Origin: CAZYWA01 sp964650975 [NCBI: uncultured bacterium]
GTDB taxonomy: Bacteria > JADJOY01
DNA length: 24,884 nucleotides
Direction: 5' to 3'
Assembly (NCBI GenBank): GCA_964650975.1
Contig: CAZYWA010000045.1
Location: 1 to 24,884, forward strand
A program made the translations under genes and the position numbers. Each line of letters opens with the position of its first letter. Within the stretch, counting starts at the first letter, position 1. The notes beneath the pieces are model-generated. The model searched no databases. It was given only the letters and a program-made list of their open reading frames with translations, and was not told where the DNA came from. This document shows positions 7,954-15,136 of this stretch, one piece after another.

Positions 7954-8364
7954 TCACCCAGCCGTGCCGCTTCGCTCAGGGGCCACCGTACCGAATGGTG
8001 ACAGTGGCTTTCGCTCGTCGAGCCAGTGGCGCAGCATCAGGATCGGGTGCCGCCAAAGGAGGCGGGGCCCGGAGTAGCGCATCACCGCGCGCACCTGCTC
8101 GCGGATTCGTGGCTGATAGCAGTGGATCGGACAGGTGGCGCAGGTCGGCTTCCGGTCCTGGAATGGACAGCGCTCGAGCCTTTTCCGAGCGTACTCCGTG
8201 AGCTCGACGCACCCGGAGCAGAGCTCCGCGTGCCGCCGGTGGTTGCCCCGGCAGTAGACCGAAACCACCGCGACGATGGTGCGCAGCTCACGGCTGCGTC
8301 GCGGCGACGTGTCGAGCGAGCGGCGCCGCTCTGCCGCGTTCGCGGTCCGGTCGAGCACGGGCAT
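7954..8364 (-). CDS. YgbA-family (nitrous oxide-stimulated promoter) cysteine-rich protein
   Basis: The product has about 136 residues. It shows the Cys/His-rich YgbA signature: C-S-G-C-x-E-L-x-x-Y-A-x-x-R-L-x-x-C-P-F, then K-P-T-C-x-x-C-P-I-H-C-Y and VMRYSGPR (residues about 48-110). The clustered Cys residues suggest metal or Fe-S binding. In enterobacteria this family is induced under nitrosative stress (NorR/NsrR regulons); its biochemical function is not settled. The start is uncertain: the ATG at 8364 is used, but an in-frame TTG at 8385 would add seven residues and neither has a clear Shine-Dalgarno. It sits upstream of ccsBA on the same strand, which is compatible with respiratory NO chemistry (inference). 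Confidence 0.85.
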   Translation of the reverse strand: MPVLDRTANAAERRRSLDTSPRRSRELRTIVAVVSVYCRGNHRRHAELCSGCVELTEYARKRLERCPFQDRKPTCATCPIHCYQPRIREQVRAVMRYSGPRLLWRHPILMLRHWLDERKPLSPFGTVAPERSGTAG

Positions 8365-8460
8365 GGCGGCGAGCGAACAGCGCAAGTTTCATGCCCCGGC
8401 CCGAGCCCGTGAACCGCTCGTTTTCGGCCGATTTCGGGCAAAAACGCGAACGAACGGCGC

Positions 8461-8988
8461 TCAAGGGTTGGTGATCACCCACTGCACGGCCTTGTGGGTG
8501 AGCTCGAGGGCGGTCCGGACCCGGAGCTTCCACTTCAGATTCTCGCGATGGGACTCGATGGTCTTCATGCTCAGGCACAAGTGCTCGGCGATCTCGCGCG
8601 TGGAGAGACCGCCGCCGATGAGCCGGAACACCTCGAGCTCGCGGTCGGTGAGAGAACCGACCGGTGAGGGTAGGTCGGCCTGCCGTGCCCGGGCGTGACG
8701 GCCCACGAGCCGCTCGGTCATGGGCGGGCTCAGGTAGATCCTCCCCGCCAGCACGGCGCGGATCGCCTCGATGAGCCTCTCCGGCAGCTCGTGCTTGCCC
8801 ACGTAGCCGAGTGCGCCGGCCTCGAGCGCGCGCTCGGCATAGACGGATTCGTCGTGCATCGACGACACCAGCGTCGCAACCGGAGCCTTCTGCGCGTGCA
8901 GCCGCTTCACCAGGTCGAGACCGTCGCCGCGCCGCAGCGAGAGATCGACGATGACGACGTCGGGGCGGAGCGAGGTCACGGCGCTCAT
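8461..8988 (-). CDS. NarL/LuxR-type response regulator with N-terminally truncated receiver
   Basis: The product has 175 residues. The C-terminal GerE/LuxR helix-turn-helix is complete (about 112-170: LTDRELEVFRLI, then TREIAEHLCLSMKTIESH). The receiver keeps the phospho-acceptor D15 (VVIVDLSL), S42/S43 and K65, but lacks beta1, the acidic DD pair and alpha1. The ATG at 8988 is the only usable start: the frame runs open only back to the histidine kinase's stop at 9085, without ATG/GTG/TTG. That unused stretch still reads receiver-like (VERQPELCGEAEDV), so about 25-30 codons appear lost. It is probably paired with the kinase immediately upstream. Either a phosphorylation-impaired regulator, a decaying gene, or a sequence/assembly deletion. 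Confidence 0.85.
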   Translation of the reverse strand: MSAVTSLRPDVVIVDLSLRRGDGLDLVKRLHAQKAPVATLVSSMHDESVYAERALEAGALGYVGKHELPERLIEAIRAVLAGRIYLSPPMTERLVGRHARARQADLPSPVGSLTDRELEVFRLIGGGLSTREIAEHLCLSMKTIESHRENLKWKLRVRTALELTHKAVQWVITNP

Positions 8989-9084
8989 CGCCCCCGGAAC
9001 ATCCTCCGCTTCGCCGCACAGCTCGGGCTGGCGCTCGACGCGCGCCGGCCGGCGCCTCGATCCGTACCGCGCTCTCGGCGCCCC

Positions 9085-10026
9085 TCACCGTGCCGCCCGC
9101 GGCGCGGGAACCAGGCACCGGACCACGGTGCCGCCGCGCGGCCGAGGCTCGATGGTCAGATGGCCGCCGATGATCCGCGCCCGGTGGCGCATGATCCGCG
9201 TTCCGAGCCGGGCAGGCGAGCCGTCGGTGCGATCCAGGCCGGCGCCGTCGTCGCTCACCTCCAGCACGATGCCGGAATCGACGGTGTCGAGCCGGATGCC
9301 GATGTGCCGCGGCCGCCCGTGCTTGACGGCGTTGGTCATGGCCTCCTGGGCGATCCGGTAGAGATGGGTCGCCACCAGCGAATCGGTCGGCTCGAAGAGG
9401 TCGTCCCGCTCGATCGCGCACGCCACGTCGACCTCGTAGAGCGAGCTCAGATCCTCGGCCAGGCTCTGGACCGCCTGGCGGAATCCGTGGCTCTCGAGCT
9501 GCACGGGCACCAGCGTGCGGGTGACGGCCCGCAGGCGGTGGTGAAGCCGAGCGACTCGCATCGCGATCTGGTCGACCGCATCGGTCTCCGGCCGGTCCGC
9601 CTCGGCCAGGGAATCGCGCAGGTTGTGGACCTGGAAATGGATCGCCGTGAGCTCCTGCCCGATCTCGTCGTGGAGATCCTGGCCGATCCGTCGTTGCTCG
9701 GATTCGACCATCCGCTGGATGTCCTCCTCGACCGCCAGATGCCGGTGGATCTCCTCCGCGAGACGGCAGTCCGGCCGCTCTGACCGCTGGGGCCGTTCTA
9801 GCGCCGATCGACGAGCGCCGAGGTCGGCCTCGCGGGCGACCCGCAGCTCGTCGCGCGTGCTCTGGACCTGATCGAGGCACTCGCGCAGGTCGTCGCGCGC
9901 TGCGCGGATCAGGTCTTCGAGCTCGCGCGACACTCCGGAACGCGTCGGCGCGGCCCGGCGCCGGATCGTCGCCTCGCGATGGGCGTGCGTGTGTCGGGTG
10001 GTCGCGCGCCTGGGTCGTGAAGTCAT
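9085..10026 (-). CDS. Soluble NarX/UhpB-type sensor histidine kinase (HisKA_3)
   Basis: The product has 313 residues and no membrane segment or recognised sensor domain. A basic, His-rich N-terminus (1-30) and a long helical, probably coiled-coil region (35-110) precede the HisKA_3 dimerisation box EQRRIGQDLHDEIGQELT with phospho-acceptor H119. The HATPase_c domain follows: N-box around N232 (IAQEAMTNAVKHG), G1 SDDGAGL (258-264) and a G2-like segment GTRIMRHRARIIGG. It should autophosphorylate and pass phosphate to a NarL-type regulator, probably the one encoded 97 bp downstream. The start ATG has GGAGG 4 nt upstream. Input may come through the coiled coil or a partner protein; the signal is unknown. 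Confidence 0.93.
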   Translation of the reverse strand: MTSRPRRATTRHTHAHREATIRRRAAPTRSGVSRELEDLIRAARDDLRECLDQVQSTRDELRVAREADLGARRSALERPQRSERPDCRLAEEIHRHLAVEEDIQRMVESEQRRIGQDLHDEIGQELTAIHFQVHNLRDSLAEADRPETDAVDQIAMRVARLHHRLRAVTRTLVPVQLESHGFRQAVQSLAEDLSSLYEVDVACAIERDDLFEPTDSLVATHLYRIAQEAMTNAVKHGRPRHIGIRLDTVDSGIVLEVSDDGAGLDRTDGSPARLGTRIMRHRARIIGGHLTIEPRPRGGTVVRCLVPAPRAAR

Positions 10027-10196
10027 GCAGCCTCCGACCGGCTGGTGCCGATCGCCGTGCCACGACTATCAAAGTGTCGTCTACGGGGAATGTCGTTGGT
10101 GCGTTCGCGCCATTCAAAAGCTCCCGGATGTTCGCCACGTTCGACGTACTGGAAACACTCGTGATCGAGAGAGCCGTACTTCGCCGCGCTCCGAGC
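10027..10196. promoter_or_regulatory. Divergent promoter region, kinase / GSDH gene
   Basis: This is the only gap between the minus-strand kinase gene and the plus-strand secreted dehydrogenase-like gene, so promoters for both must lie here (or within the coding ends). It is less GC-rich around 10065-10150. I see no convincing paired -35/-10 or operator. Confidence 0.4.
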
Positions 10197-12506
10197 ATGT
10201 GCCGCCTTTGTTGGCCGGGGCTCGCGGCGGCGTTGCTGCTGGTCGCGGCTCGTGCGGGATTCGCCGCGAATCTTCCGCCTCGTTTCCAGGAGTTCGTCGC
10301 GTGGAGCGGCTTGAGCTTTCCGACGGCGGTTCGGTTCGCTCCCGACGGGCGGGTGTTCGTCGCCGAGAAGGACGGCCTGGTCAAGGTGTTCGATAACCTT
10401 TCGGACACCACGCCGGACGTCCTCGCCGACCTTCGCACCGAGGTGAATTCGTACTGGGATCGTGGGCTCTTGGGCCTCGCCATCGACCCGCAGTTTCCGG
10501 TCCGCCCCTACATCTGGATTCTCTACACCTACGACGCGCCCCCCGGCGGAACCGCGCCCGTCTGGAACGACCAGTGCCCGAGCATCCCGGGCGGAACCAC
10601 CGACGGGTGTGTCGTGACCGGGCGCTTGTCGCGGCTGACCGTGGGCCCGGGCAACACCCTCGCGGCACCGGAAGACGTGCTGATCTCGGGCGAGTGGTGC
10701 CAGCAGTACCCGTCGCACGGGATGGGCGATCTCCAGTTCGGACTCGACGGCGCGCTCTACGTGAGCGGCGGCGAAGGTGCCAGCTTCACGTTCGCGGACT
10801 GGGGGCAGGGCGGCGGTTCGCCGGGCAGCCCGACTCCCAGGAATCCGTGCGGAGACCCGCCGAACGGCGTGGGCGGGATCGAGACGCCACCCACCGCGGA
10901 GGGAGGTGCGCTGCGCGCGCAGGACCTCGGCACCTCCGGAGATCCCACGGGACTCAACGGAGCGATCCTGCGCGTCGACCCCGACACCGGCGCCGCGCTG
11001 CCGAGCAATCCGCTCTTCGGCGGCGCCATCGGGGACGACGACCGGATCATCGCCTACGGCCTGCGCAACCCGTATCGCTTCACCTTTCGCCCGGGCACCA
11101 ACGAGCTGTGGATCGCCGACGTCGGCTGGGACGAGTGGGAAGAGATCGATCACATCGCCGATCCCACCGCGGCGCCCATCCCGAATTTCGGCTGGCCTTG
11201 CTACGAAGGCCCCGACCCGCAGAAGAGCTTCGCGGCCGCGCACCTCGCGATCTGCGACGCCCTCTACGCCACGCCGGGATCCACGACACCCCCGTTTTAC
11301 GCGTTCAACCACGACGCCATCCCCGATCCCGAGGCCTGCGGCGGGGGCACCAGCGCCTCCATCACGGGAATCGCGTTCCTCGACGCCACCACGTTCCCGG
11401 CCTCGTACAAGGGGAGGCTCGCCTTCGGGGACTACTCGCGCGATTGCATCTGGACGATGGGCAAGGACGCGAACGGCGATCCCGATCCATCCACGGTGAC
11501 GACGCTCGCCTCCGCCATCCCGGGACCGGTCGACATCCAGGTCGGACCGGATGGAGACCTCTATTACGCGGACCTGGTCGGTGGCACCATCCGGCGCATC
11601 CAGTATTTCGCCGGGAACCAGCCGCCCATCGCGCGCATCCAGGCCGACGTGACGGGAGGCCCGGCGCCGCTCCAGGTGCACTTCGACGGCACCCAGTCGA
11701 GCGACGCCGACCCGGGAGACACGCTCACCTACAGCTGGGATCTCGACGGCGACGGCGTGTTCGGCGACTCGATCTCGCCGACGCCGGTCCACACCTACAC
11801 GACGGACGGAGATCCGACGGTCGCGCTGCGCGTGACCGACCCGCACGGCGCATCCAGCACCGCGACCTTGCAGGTCCACGTGCCCAACACGCCGCCGGTG
11901 CCGACCATCACGACGCCGGCGGCGAGCCTCACCTGGAAGGTCGGCGACACGATTTCCTTCTCGGGTCACGCCAACGACGCGCAGGACGGCTCACTACCGC
12001 CGAGCGCCTTCCACTGGCAGATCGTGCTCTTTCACTGTCCCAGCGATTGCCACACCCACTACTTGTCCGCTTACGACGGGGTCACGTTCGGGTCCTTCGC
12101 CGCGCCCGACCACGATTACCCGTCCTATCTGGAGATCTCACTCACGGTGGTCGATTCGGACGGCATGAGCGCCACCACCACGCTCGACATCCAGCCGCAG
12201 ACGGTGCAGCTCGACGTCGAGTCGGTTCCCCCGGGGCTCTCGGTCTCGGTCGGATCGGAGACCGGGCCCACGCCGTTCCAGCGCACCGCGATCGTGGGAT
12301 CGAGCCAGTCGCTCACCGCGGCCTCGACCCAGAACCTGAACGGCACCGACTACGACTTCGTCAGGTGGTCGGACGGCGGCCCGGGCTCGCACAACGTGGT
12401 GGCGCCCGCGACGAACGCCAGCCTGACGGCGTCCTACGGCATCGAGATCTTCGCGGACGGCTTCGAGACCGGCGATGCGTCGCGATGGACCCTGACGGTT
12501 CCCTAG
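10197..12506 (+). CDS. Secreted glucose/sorbosone-dehydrogenase-fold protein with PKD and C-terminal beta modules
   Basis: The product has 769 residues from the ATG at 10197. A Sec signal peptide (LAAALLLVAARAGFA, cleavage near residue 23) leads into a GSDH-type six-bladed propeller (about 25-470): FPTAVRFAPDGRVFVAE, S-H-G-M-G-D-L-Q-F with the family's His at residue 174, and the L-R-N-P-Y-R-F / E-L-W-I-A-D-V-G-W signatures. These enzymes are PQQ-dependent aldose or sorbosone dehydrogenases, though many members are untested. A PKD domain (about 473-560), another Ig-like module (about 561-665) with Cys/His-rich FHCPSDCHTHYL, and an InlB-B-like repeat (about 665-745) follow. The extreme C-terminus reads FADGFETGDASRW. 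An in-frame GTG at 10161 would give a longer, more basic signal-peptide n-region; neither start has a strong ribosome site. Confidence 0.9.
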   Translation: MCRLCWPGLAAALLLVAARAGFAANLPPRFQEFVAWSGLSFPTAVRFAPDGRVFVAEKDGLVKVFDNLSDTTPDVLADLRTEVNSYWDRGLLGLAIDPQFPVRPYIWILYTYDAPPGGTAPVWNDQCPSIPGGTTDGCVVTGRLSRLTVGPGNTLAAPEDVLISGEWCQQYPSHGMGDLQFGLDGALYVSGGEGASFTFADWGQGGGSPGSPTPRNPCGDPPNGVGGIETPPTAEGGALRAQDLGTSGDPTGLNGAILRVDPDTGAALPSNPLFGGAIGDDDRIIAYGLRNPYRFTFRPGTNELWIADVGWDEWEEIDHIADPTAAPIPNFGWPCYEGPDPQKSFAAAHLAICDALYATPGSTTPPFYAFNHDAIPDPEACGGGTSASITGIAFLDATTFPASYKGRLAFGDYSRDCIWTMGKDANGDPDPSTVTTLASAIPGPVDIQVGPDGDLYYADLVGGTIRRIQYFAGNQPPIARIQADVTGGPAPLQVHFDGTQSSDADPGDTLTYSWDLDGDGVFGDSISPTPVHTYTTDGDPTVALRVTDPHGASSTATLQVHVPNTPPVPTITTPAASLTWKVGDTISFSGHANDAQDGSLPPSAFHWQIVLFHCPSDCHTHYLSAYDGVTFGSFAAPDHDYPSYLEISLTVVDSDGMSATTTLDIQPQTVQLDVESVPPGLSVSVGSETGPTPFQRTAIVGSSQSLTAASTQNLNGTDYDFVRWSDGGPGSHNVVAPATNASLTASYGIEIFADGFETGDASRWTLTVP

Positions 12507-12518
12507 CTGGCGGAGCGG

Positions 12519-12860
12519 CTAGCGGGTAGCGCGCAGCAGATTCACCGGGATCGAGCCCGAGGCCTCGAGCGAGTCCATGGCCGGGATTGGATCGGTCTCC
12601 GAGCCCGCGGAGTCTTCCGGCTCCAGCATCCGCAGCACGCAGATCACGGCGTGCTCGACCGTGGCGACGGCGCTCGCGTCCTCTTCGTCGCTCGCTGCGC
12701 AGAATTCCTCCTCGAGTGCGAGCAACAGCTCGATCAGGTCGAGCGAGTCCGCGCCGAGATCCTCCACGAACCGGGTCTCGAGCGTGAGCGTCCCGAGGTC
12801 CGCTCCCAGCTGATCGGCCACGACCTCGAATACCCGGGCTTCGATTTCCGCTTCCGTCAT
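12519..12860 (-). CDS. Stand-alone acyl carrier protein with C-terminal extension
   Basis: The product has 113 residues. The first 80 match the ACP fold, with FVEDLGADSLDLIELLLALEEEF carrying the phosphopantetheine-accepting S39. Charge is strongly acidic, as expected. About 30 residues beyond the usual ACP end (from PEDSAG) are extra and unassigned. The ATG at 12860 has GGAGG 7 nt upstream; the frame extends further upstream without support. No fab, PKS or ACP-synthase gene is near, so it may serve a dedicated acyl-transfer pathway rather than bulk fatty acid synthesis. It lies 129 bp downstream of the GHL15-like gene on the same strand and converges at 12 bp on the GSDH gene. Confidence 0.9.
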   Translation of the reverse strand: MTEAEIEARVFEVVADQLGADLGTLTLETRFVEDLGADSLDLIELLLALEEEFCAASDEEDASAVATVEHAVICVLRMLEPEDSAGSETDPIPAMDSLEASGSIPVNLLRATR

Positions 12861-12989
12861 CGTCGAGCCTCCGCAGTTGCGTTGGCTCAGCGTAGAAACG
12901 CGGCGACGGCGCGTCCATCGGATCGATCCCCTTTTTGAGCTAAGAAAAACTCCGTGGCGCGTTCGTGCCATCGACCCGCTCGAGGGCGC

Positions 12990-14705
12990 TCACTGAGCCG
13001 GGCGCACCACCACCGCCGAGTTGGCCGGTAGGGATACCGACGTCCCGCTCATGTTGGCCCAGGTGACCGAGCCGGCGTTCGGATACGCACCGCCGCCCTT
13101 GAGCACCAGGTTCTGCCACGAGCCGCTGCCCATCGAATAGGTGATGGGTGACGAGTTGGGATTCACGACCACGGTGCCGTTGCCGTAGACGCGGACCACC
13201 AGCCCGTCCGAGCGTTCGACCGCCGCGCCCTGAGCCTTTCCGATCGCCAGCGAGTCCTCCGGGAATTGCTGGAGCGACGTGCTGATGTCGGTCGGAGCGT
13301 AGCGGCGGTAGGCGAGGTTTCCGTTGGCGATCAGGTAGGAACCGAGCGAGAACATGCGGCGCTGCATGTCGGTGCTCGCCAGGTAATCGATCCCCACCGC
13401 GATCTTGCCCTGCGCGAGCGTGCTCTCGAAGTCGTGCACCTGCTGCAGCCAGCGAGTGGGGTCCATGAACTTGGTCGAGGCCTTCATGCTGAACGCCTCG
13501 AACGCCATGCCGTCGCAGTACTGCAAGAGCTCCATTCCACGCAGCCCCGGAGCGGCGCCGCCGGTGTACGAGTTGATCAGGATCTTGGTGCCGGGGAGCG
13601 CCGCGCGCACCGCGGACAGCACCTTGCCGAGCGCCGAGTAGTACGCGGAGTCGCTGTAGTTGGACGGGTATTCGGTGATCAGGCTCGGGTCGATGACCGC
13701 CACGTCGTCGAGGTAGACCCCGTCGTAGCCCTGGGCCAGCTCGTCCTGGATGTCCGCGATCAGGATCGGTATCCAGGCGTTGCGGGTCGAGGCGGTGATG
13801 ATGTCGAACCAGTACCAGCCGTTCTCCGACTGCGTCACGGGGTTTCCGCTGGGACCGTACCAGAGGAGGCTTTTCTCCTGGCTCCATCGCGTGTCGCTGC
13901 TGTCGCCGCCACCCACCTTTTGATAGTGGTAGATCACCGACGACGGGTTGGCCGCGTGCAGCGCCGCGATCTTGCTGGGACCCATGCTGGTGACCTGGAG
14001 GTCGTGAAAGTTCACGACCAGATTCACCTGGTCGGGGGTGTTCGAGAAATCACCGTCGAATTCGGTGCGAACGCCCGAGGTGCCGCCGGTCGGAGGCGGC
14101 GGGTTGGCCGTGTAGGTGGTGACCGCGAACGCCAGGAAGTCGAGGTTGGTGCCCTCGACCGACCCGGACGTCAAGTACCGCATCTCGATGTCACCGGTGC
14201 TGCTCACGAACCGTGAGAACACTCCGGAGAGTGGGAAGTTGAGGGAGGTCCAGGTGTGCGCGGTGGTGATGTCGTTGTAGCCGAGGGTCACCCAGCTCTG
14301 CGCCACCTGGTCGCGCACCTGGAAGGTCCACTCCTGAACCGAGCGGAGCGGCCCCCAGAAGTTCGCGGCGAGCGCCAGGCCCGAGGCACCCGCGACGTCC
14401 AGGCCCTGTGGCACCTGGAAGTGGAAGTTCGCGTGGTACCCGGTGGACACCGGCGTGTAGTGCTGTGCCTTGGTCAGGTCCACCGAGGTCCCCGAGGAAT
14501 CCTGGATCGCCAGCACCGAGAGCGGCTGACTTCCGGTCGTTCCCCACGACACCGTGAACGAGGTCGGGGTCACGTTGGTGGTCACGTATGCGGCGTGCGC
14601 TGGCGCGCGCAGCGTGAGGGTCGCGAGAATCGCAGCGAACACCACGACGCCGAACGACGGGCGCCGGGTTGCGGCAAGGCGTGGTGACGAGGGTCGCGCC
14701 TTCAT
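12990..14705 (-). CDS. Secreted putative glycoside hydrolase (GHL15-like)
   Basis: The product has 571 residues. A long signal peptide (basic n-region, hydrophobic VVVFAAILATLTL, APAHA cleavage site near 39) is followed by a beta-rich domain (about 40-210), which looks carbohydrate-binding-like but has no firm family. After a PPPPTGG linker (about 211) comes a TIM-barrel-like domain (about 225-490) resembling hypothetical glycosyl hydrolase family 15: DQVNLVVNFHDLQ, IYHYQK, GYDGVYLDDV and ILINSYTGG. The acidic residues in DGVYLDDV and the later DGMAFEAF are candidate catalytic residues (inference from related barrels). A C-terminal beta domain ends the protein. The ATG has GAGGAAG about 9 nt upstream. 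It follows a GT4 glycosyltransferase gene on the same strand, suggesting an exopolysaccharide-related role. Confidence 0.85.
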   Translation of the reverse strand: MKARPSSPRLAATRRPSFGVVVFAAILATLTLRAPAHAAYVTTNVTPTSFTVSWGTTGSQPLSVLAIQDSSGTSVDLTKAQHYTPVSTGYHANFHFQVPQGLDVAGASGLALAANFWGPLRSVQEWTFQVRDQVAQSWVTLGYNDITTAHTWTSLNFPLSGVFSRFVSSTGDIEMRYLTSGSVEGTNLDFLAFAVTTYTANPPPPTGGTSGVRTEFDGDFSNTPDQVNLVVNFHDLQVTSMGPSKIAALHAANPSSVIYHYQKVGGGDSSDTRWSQEKSLLWYGPSGNPVTQSENGWYWFDIITASTRNAWIPILIADIQDELAQGYDGVYLDDVAVIDPSLITEYPSNYSDSAYYSALGKVLSAVRAALPGTKILINSYTGGAAPGLRGMELLQYCDGMAFEAFSMKASTKFMDPTRWLQQVHDFESTLAQGKIAVGIDYLASTDMQRRMFSLGSYLIANGNLAYRRYAPTDISTSLQQFPEDSLAIGKAQGAAVERSDGLVVRVYGNGTVVVNPNSSPITYSMGSGSWQNLVLKGGGAYPNAGSVTWANMSGTSVSLPANSAVVVRPAQ

Positions 14706-14751
14706 TTCGCTTTCTTCCTCTCATCGCTCGGACGGTCCGCCGTCGCCGAAT

Positions 14752-14780
14752 CCGGGAGTCACAGCGCACACGACTCCCGG
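14752..14780 (-). promoter_or_regulatory. 8-bp inverted repeat in the GHL15-like gene leader
   Basis: CCGGGAGT and ACTCCCGG are perfect inverse partners with a 13-nt spacer, starting 47 bp upstream of the GHL15-like start codon. It may be an operator or a 5'-leader hairpin; nothing in the sequence decides which. Confidence 0.35.
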
Positions 14781-15037
14781 CGTGCGGGCCGCGAGGCCGG
14801 CACGAGGCGGCGGAGGAGCCACCGAGGTTTGGGTTGTTGCGGTGCGGAGAATCCGCATCGCGTTGCGCGCGACTTTAACGGAAGGTCACGAATCGTCTCG
14901 ACGGAGGCATGCAAGCATTCCGCTGGGCGTCACCCGACGGAGCTGCTCGAATCCCGCAAAAGCCCCGAGCGGGATGCGGGTCGGAAATCGTTCGAGGGCG
15001 TTTTGAAAGAACTTCCGAACCCGAAACGCGAGTCGAC

Positions 15038-15056
15038 TTCCGCGCTTGCGCGGGAA
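15038..15056. repeat. GC hairpin between GT4 and GHL15 genes
   Basis: TTCCGCGC-TT-GCGCGGGAA forms an 8-bp stem with one bulged G and a 2-nt spacer. It directly abuts the larger inverted repeat at 15058-15093. Confidence 0.4.
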
Positions 15057-15057
15057 A

Positions 15058-15093
15058 TGCACCATGTGTGGCGTGTTTACGCCATATGGTGCA
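15058..15093 (-). terminator. 36-bp inverted repeat after the glycosyltransferase gene
   Basis: TGCACCAT/ATGGTGCA (8 bp, perfect) encloses TGGCGT/ACGCCA (6 bp, perfect) with a 3-versus-1-nt internal loop and a GTTT apical loop. It lies 44 nt past the glycosyltransferase stop. In the minus sense it is followed by TTTCCC only and preceded by a TTTTT run, so it may be a terminator or a dyad operator for the downstream GHL15-like gene. Confidence 0.45.
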
Positions 15094-15136
15094 AAAACGC
15101 CATTACCAGGAAGAAAGAATTCTCGAACGCGTGACG

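Larger units (their letters stand above)
14706..15136. other. Intergenic region with several hairpins
   Basis: A 431-bp gap lies between the GHL15-like gene and the glycosyltransferase, both on minus. I find no convincing gene; plus-strand open frames here have no ribosome site or recognisable protein features. It holds three inverted repeats (listed separately) and comparatively AT-rich DNA at 15075-15125. A promoter for the GHL15-like gene is expected somewhere here. Confidence 0.6.

Noticed and set aside
8288-10483. Very long minus-strand frame spanning the kinase and response regulator genes
   Set aside because: It is Arg/Pro/Ala-rich without motifs and covers two clearly recognisable signalling genes in another frame.
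14829-15134. 101-codon plus-strand open frame in the intergenic region
   Set aside because: No ribosome site, no recognisable motif, and it runs through two hairpins; considered non-coding.
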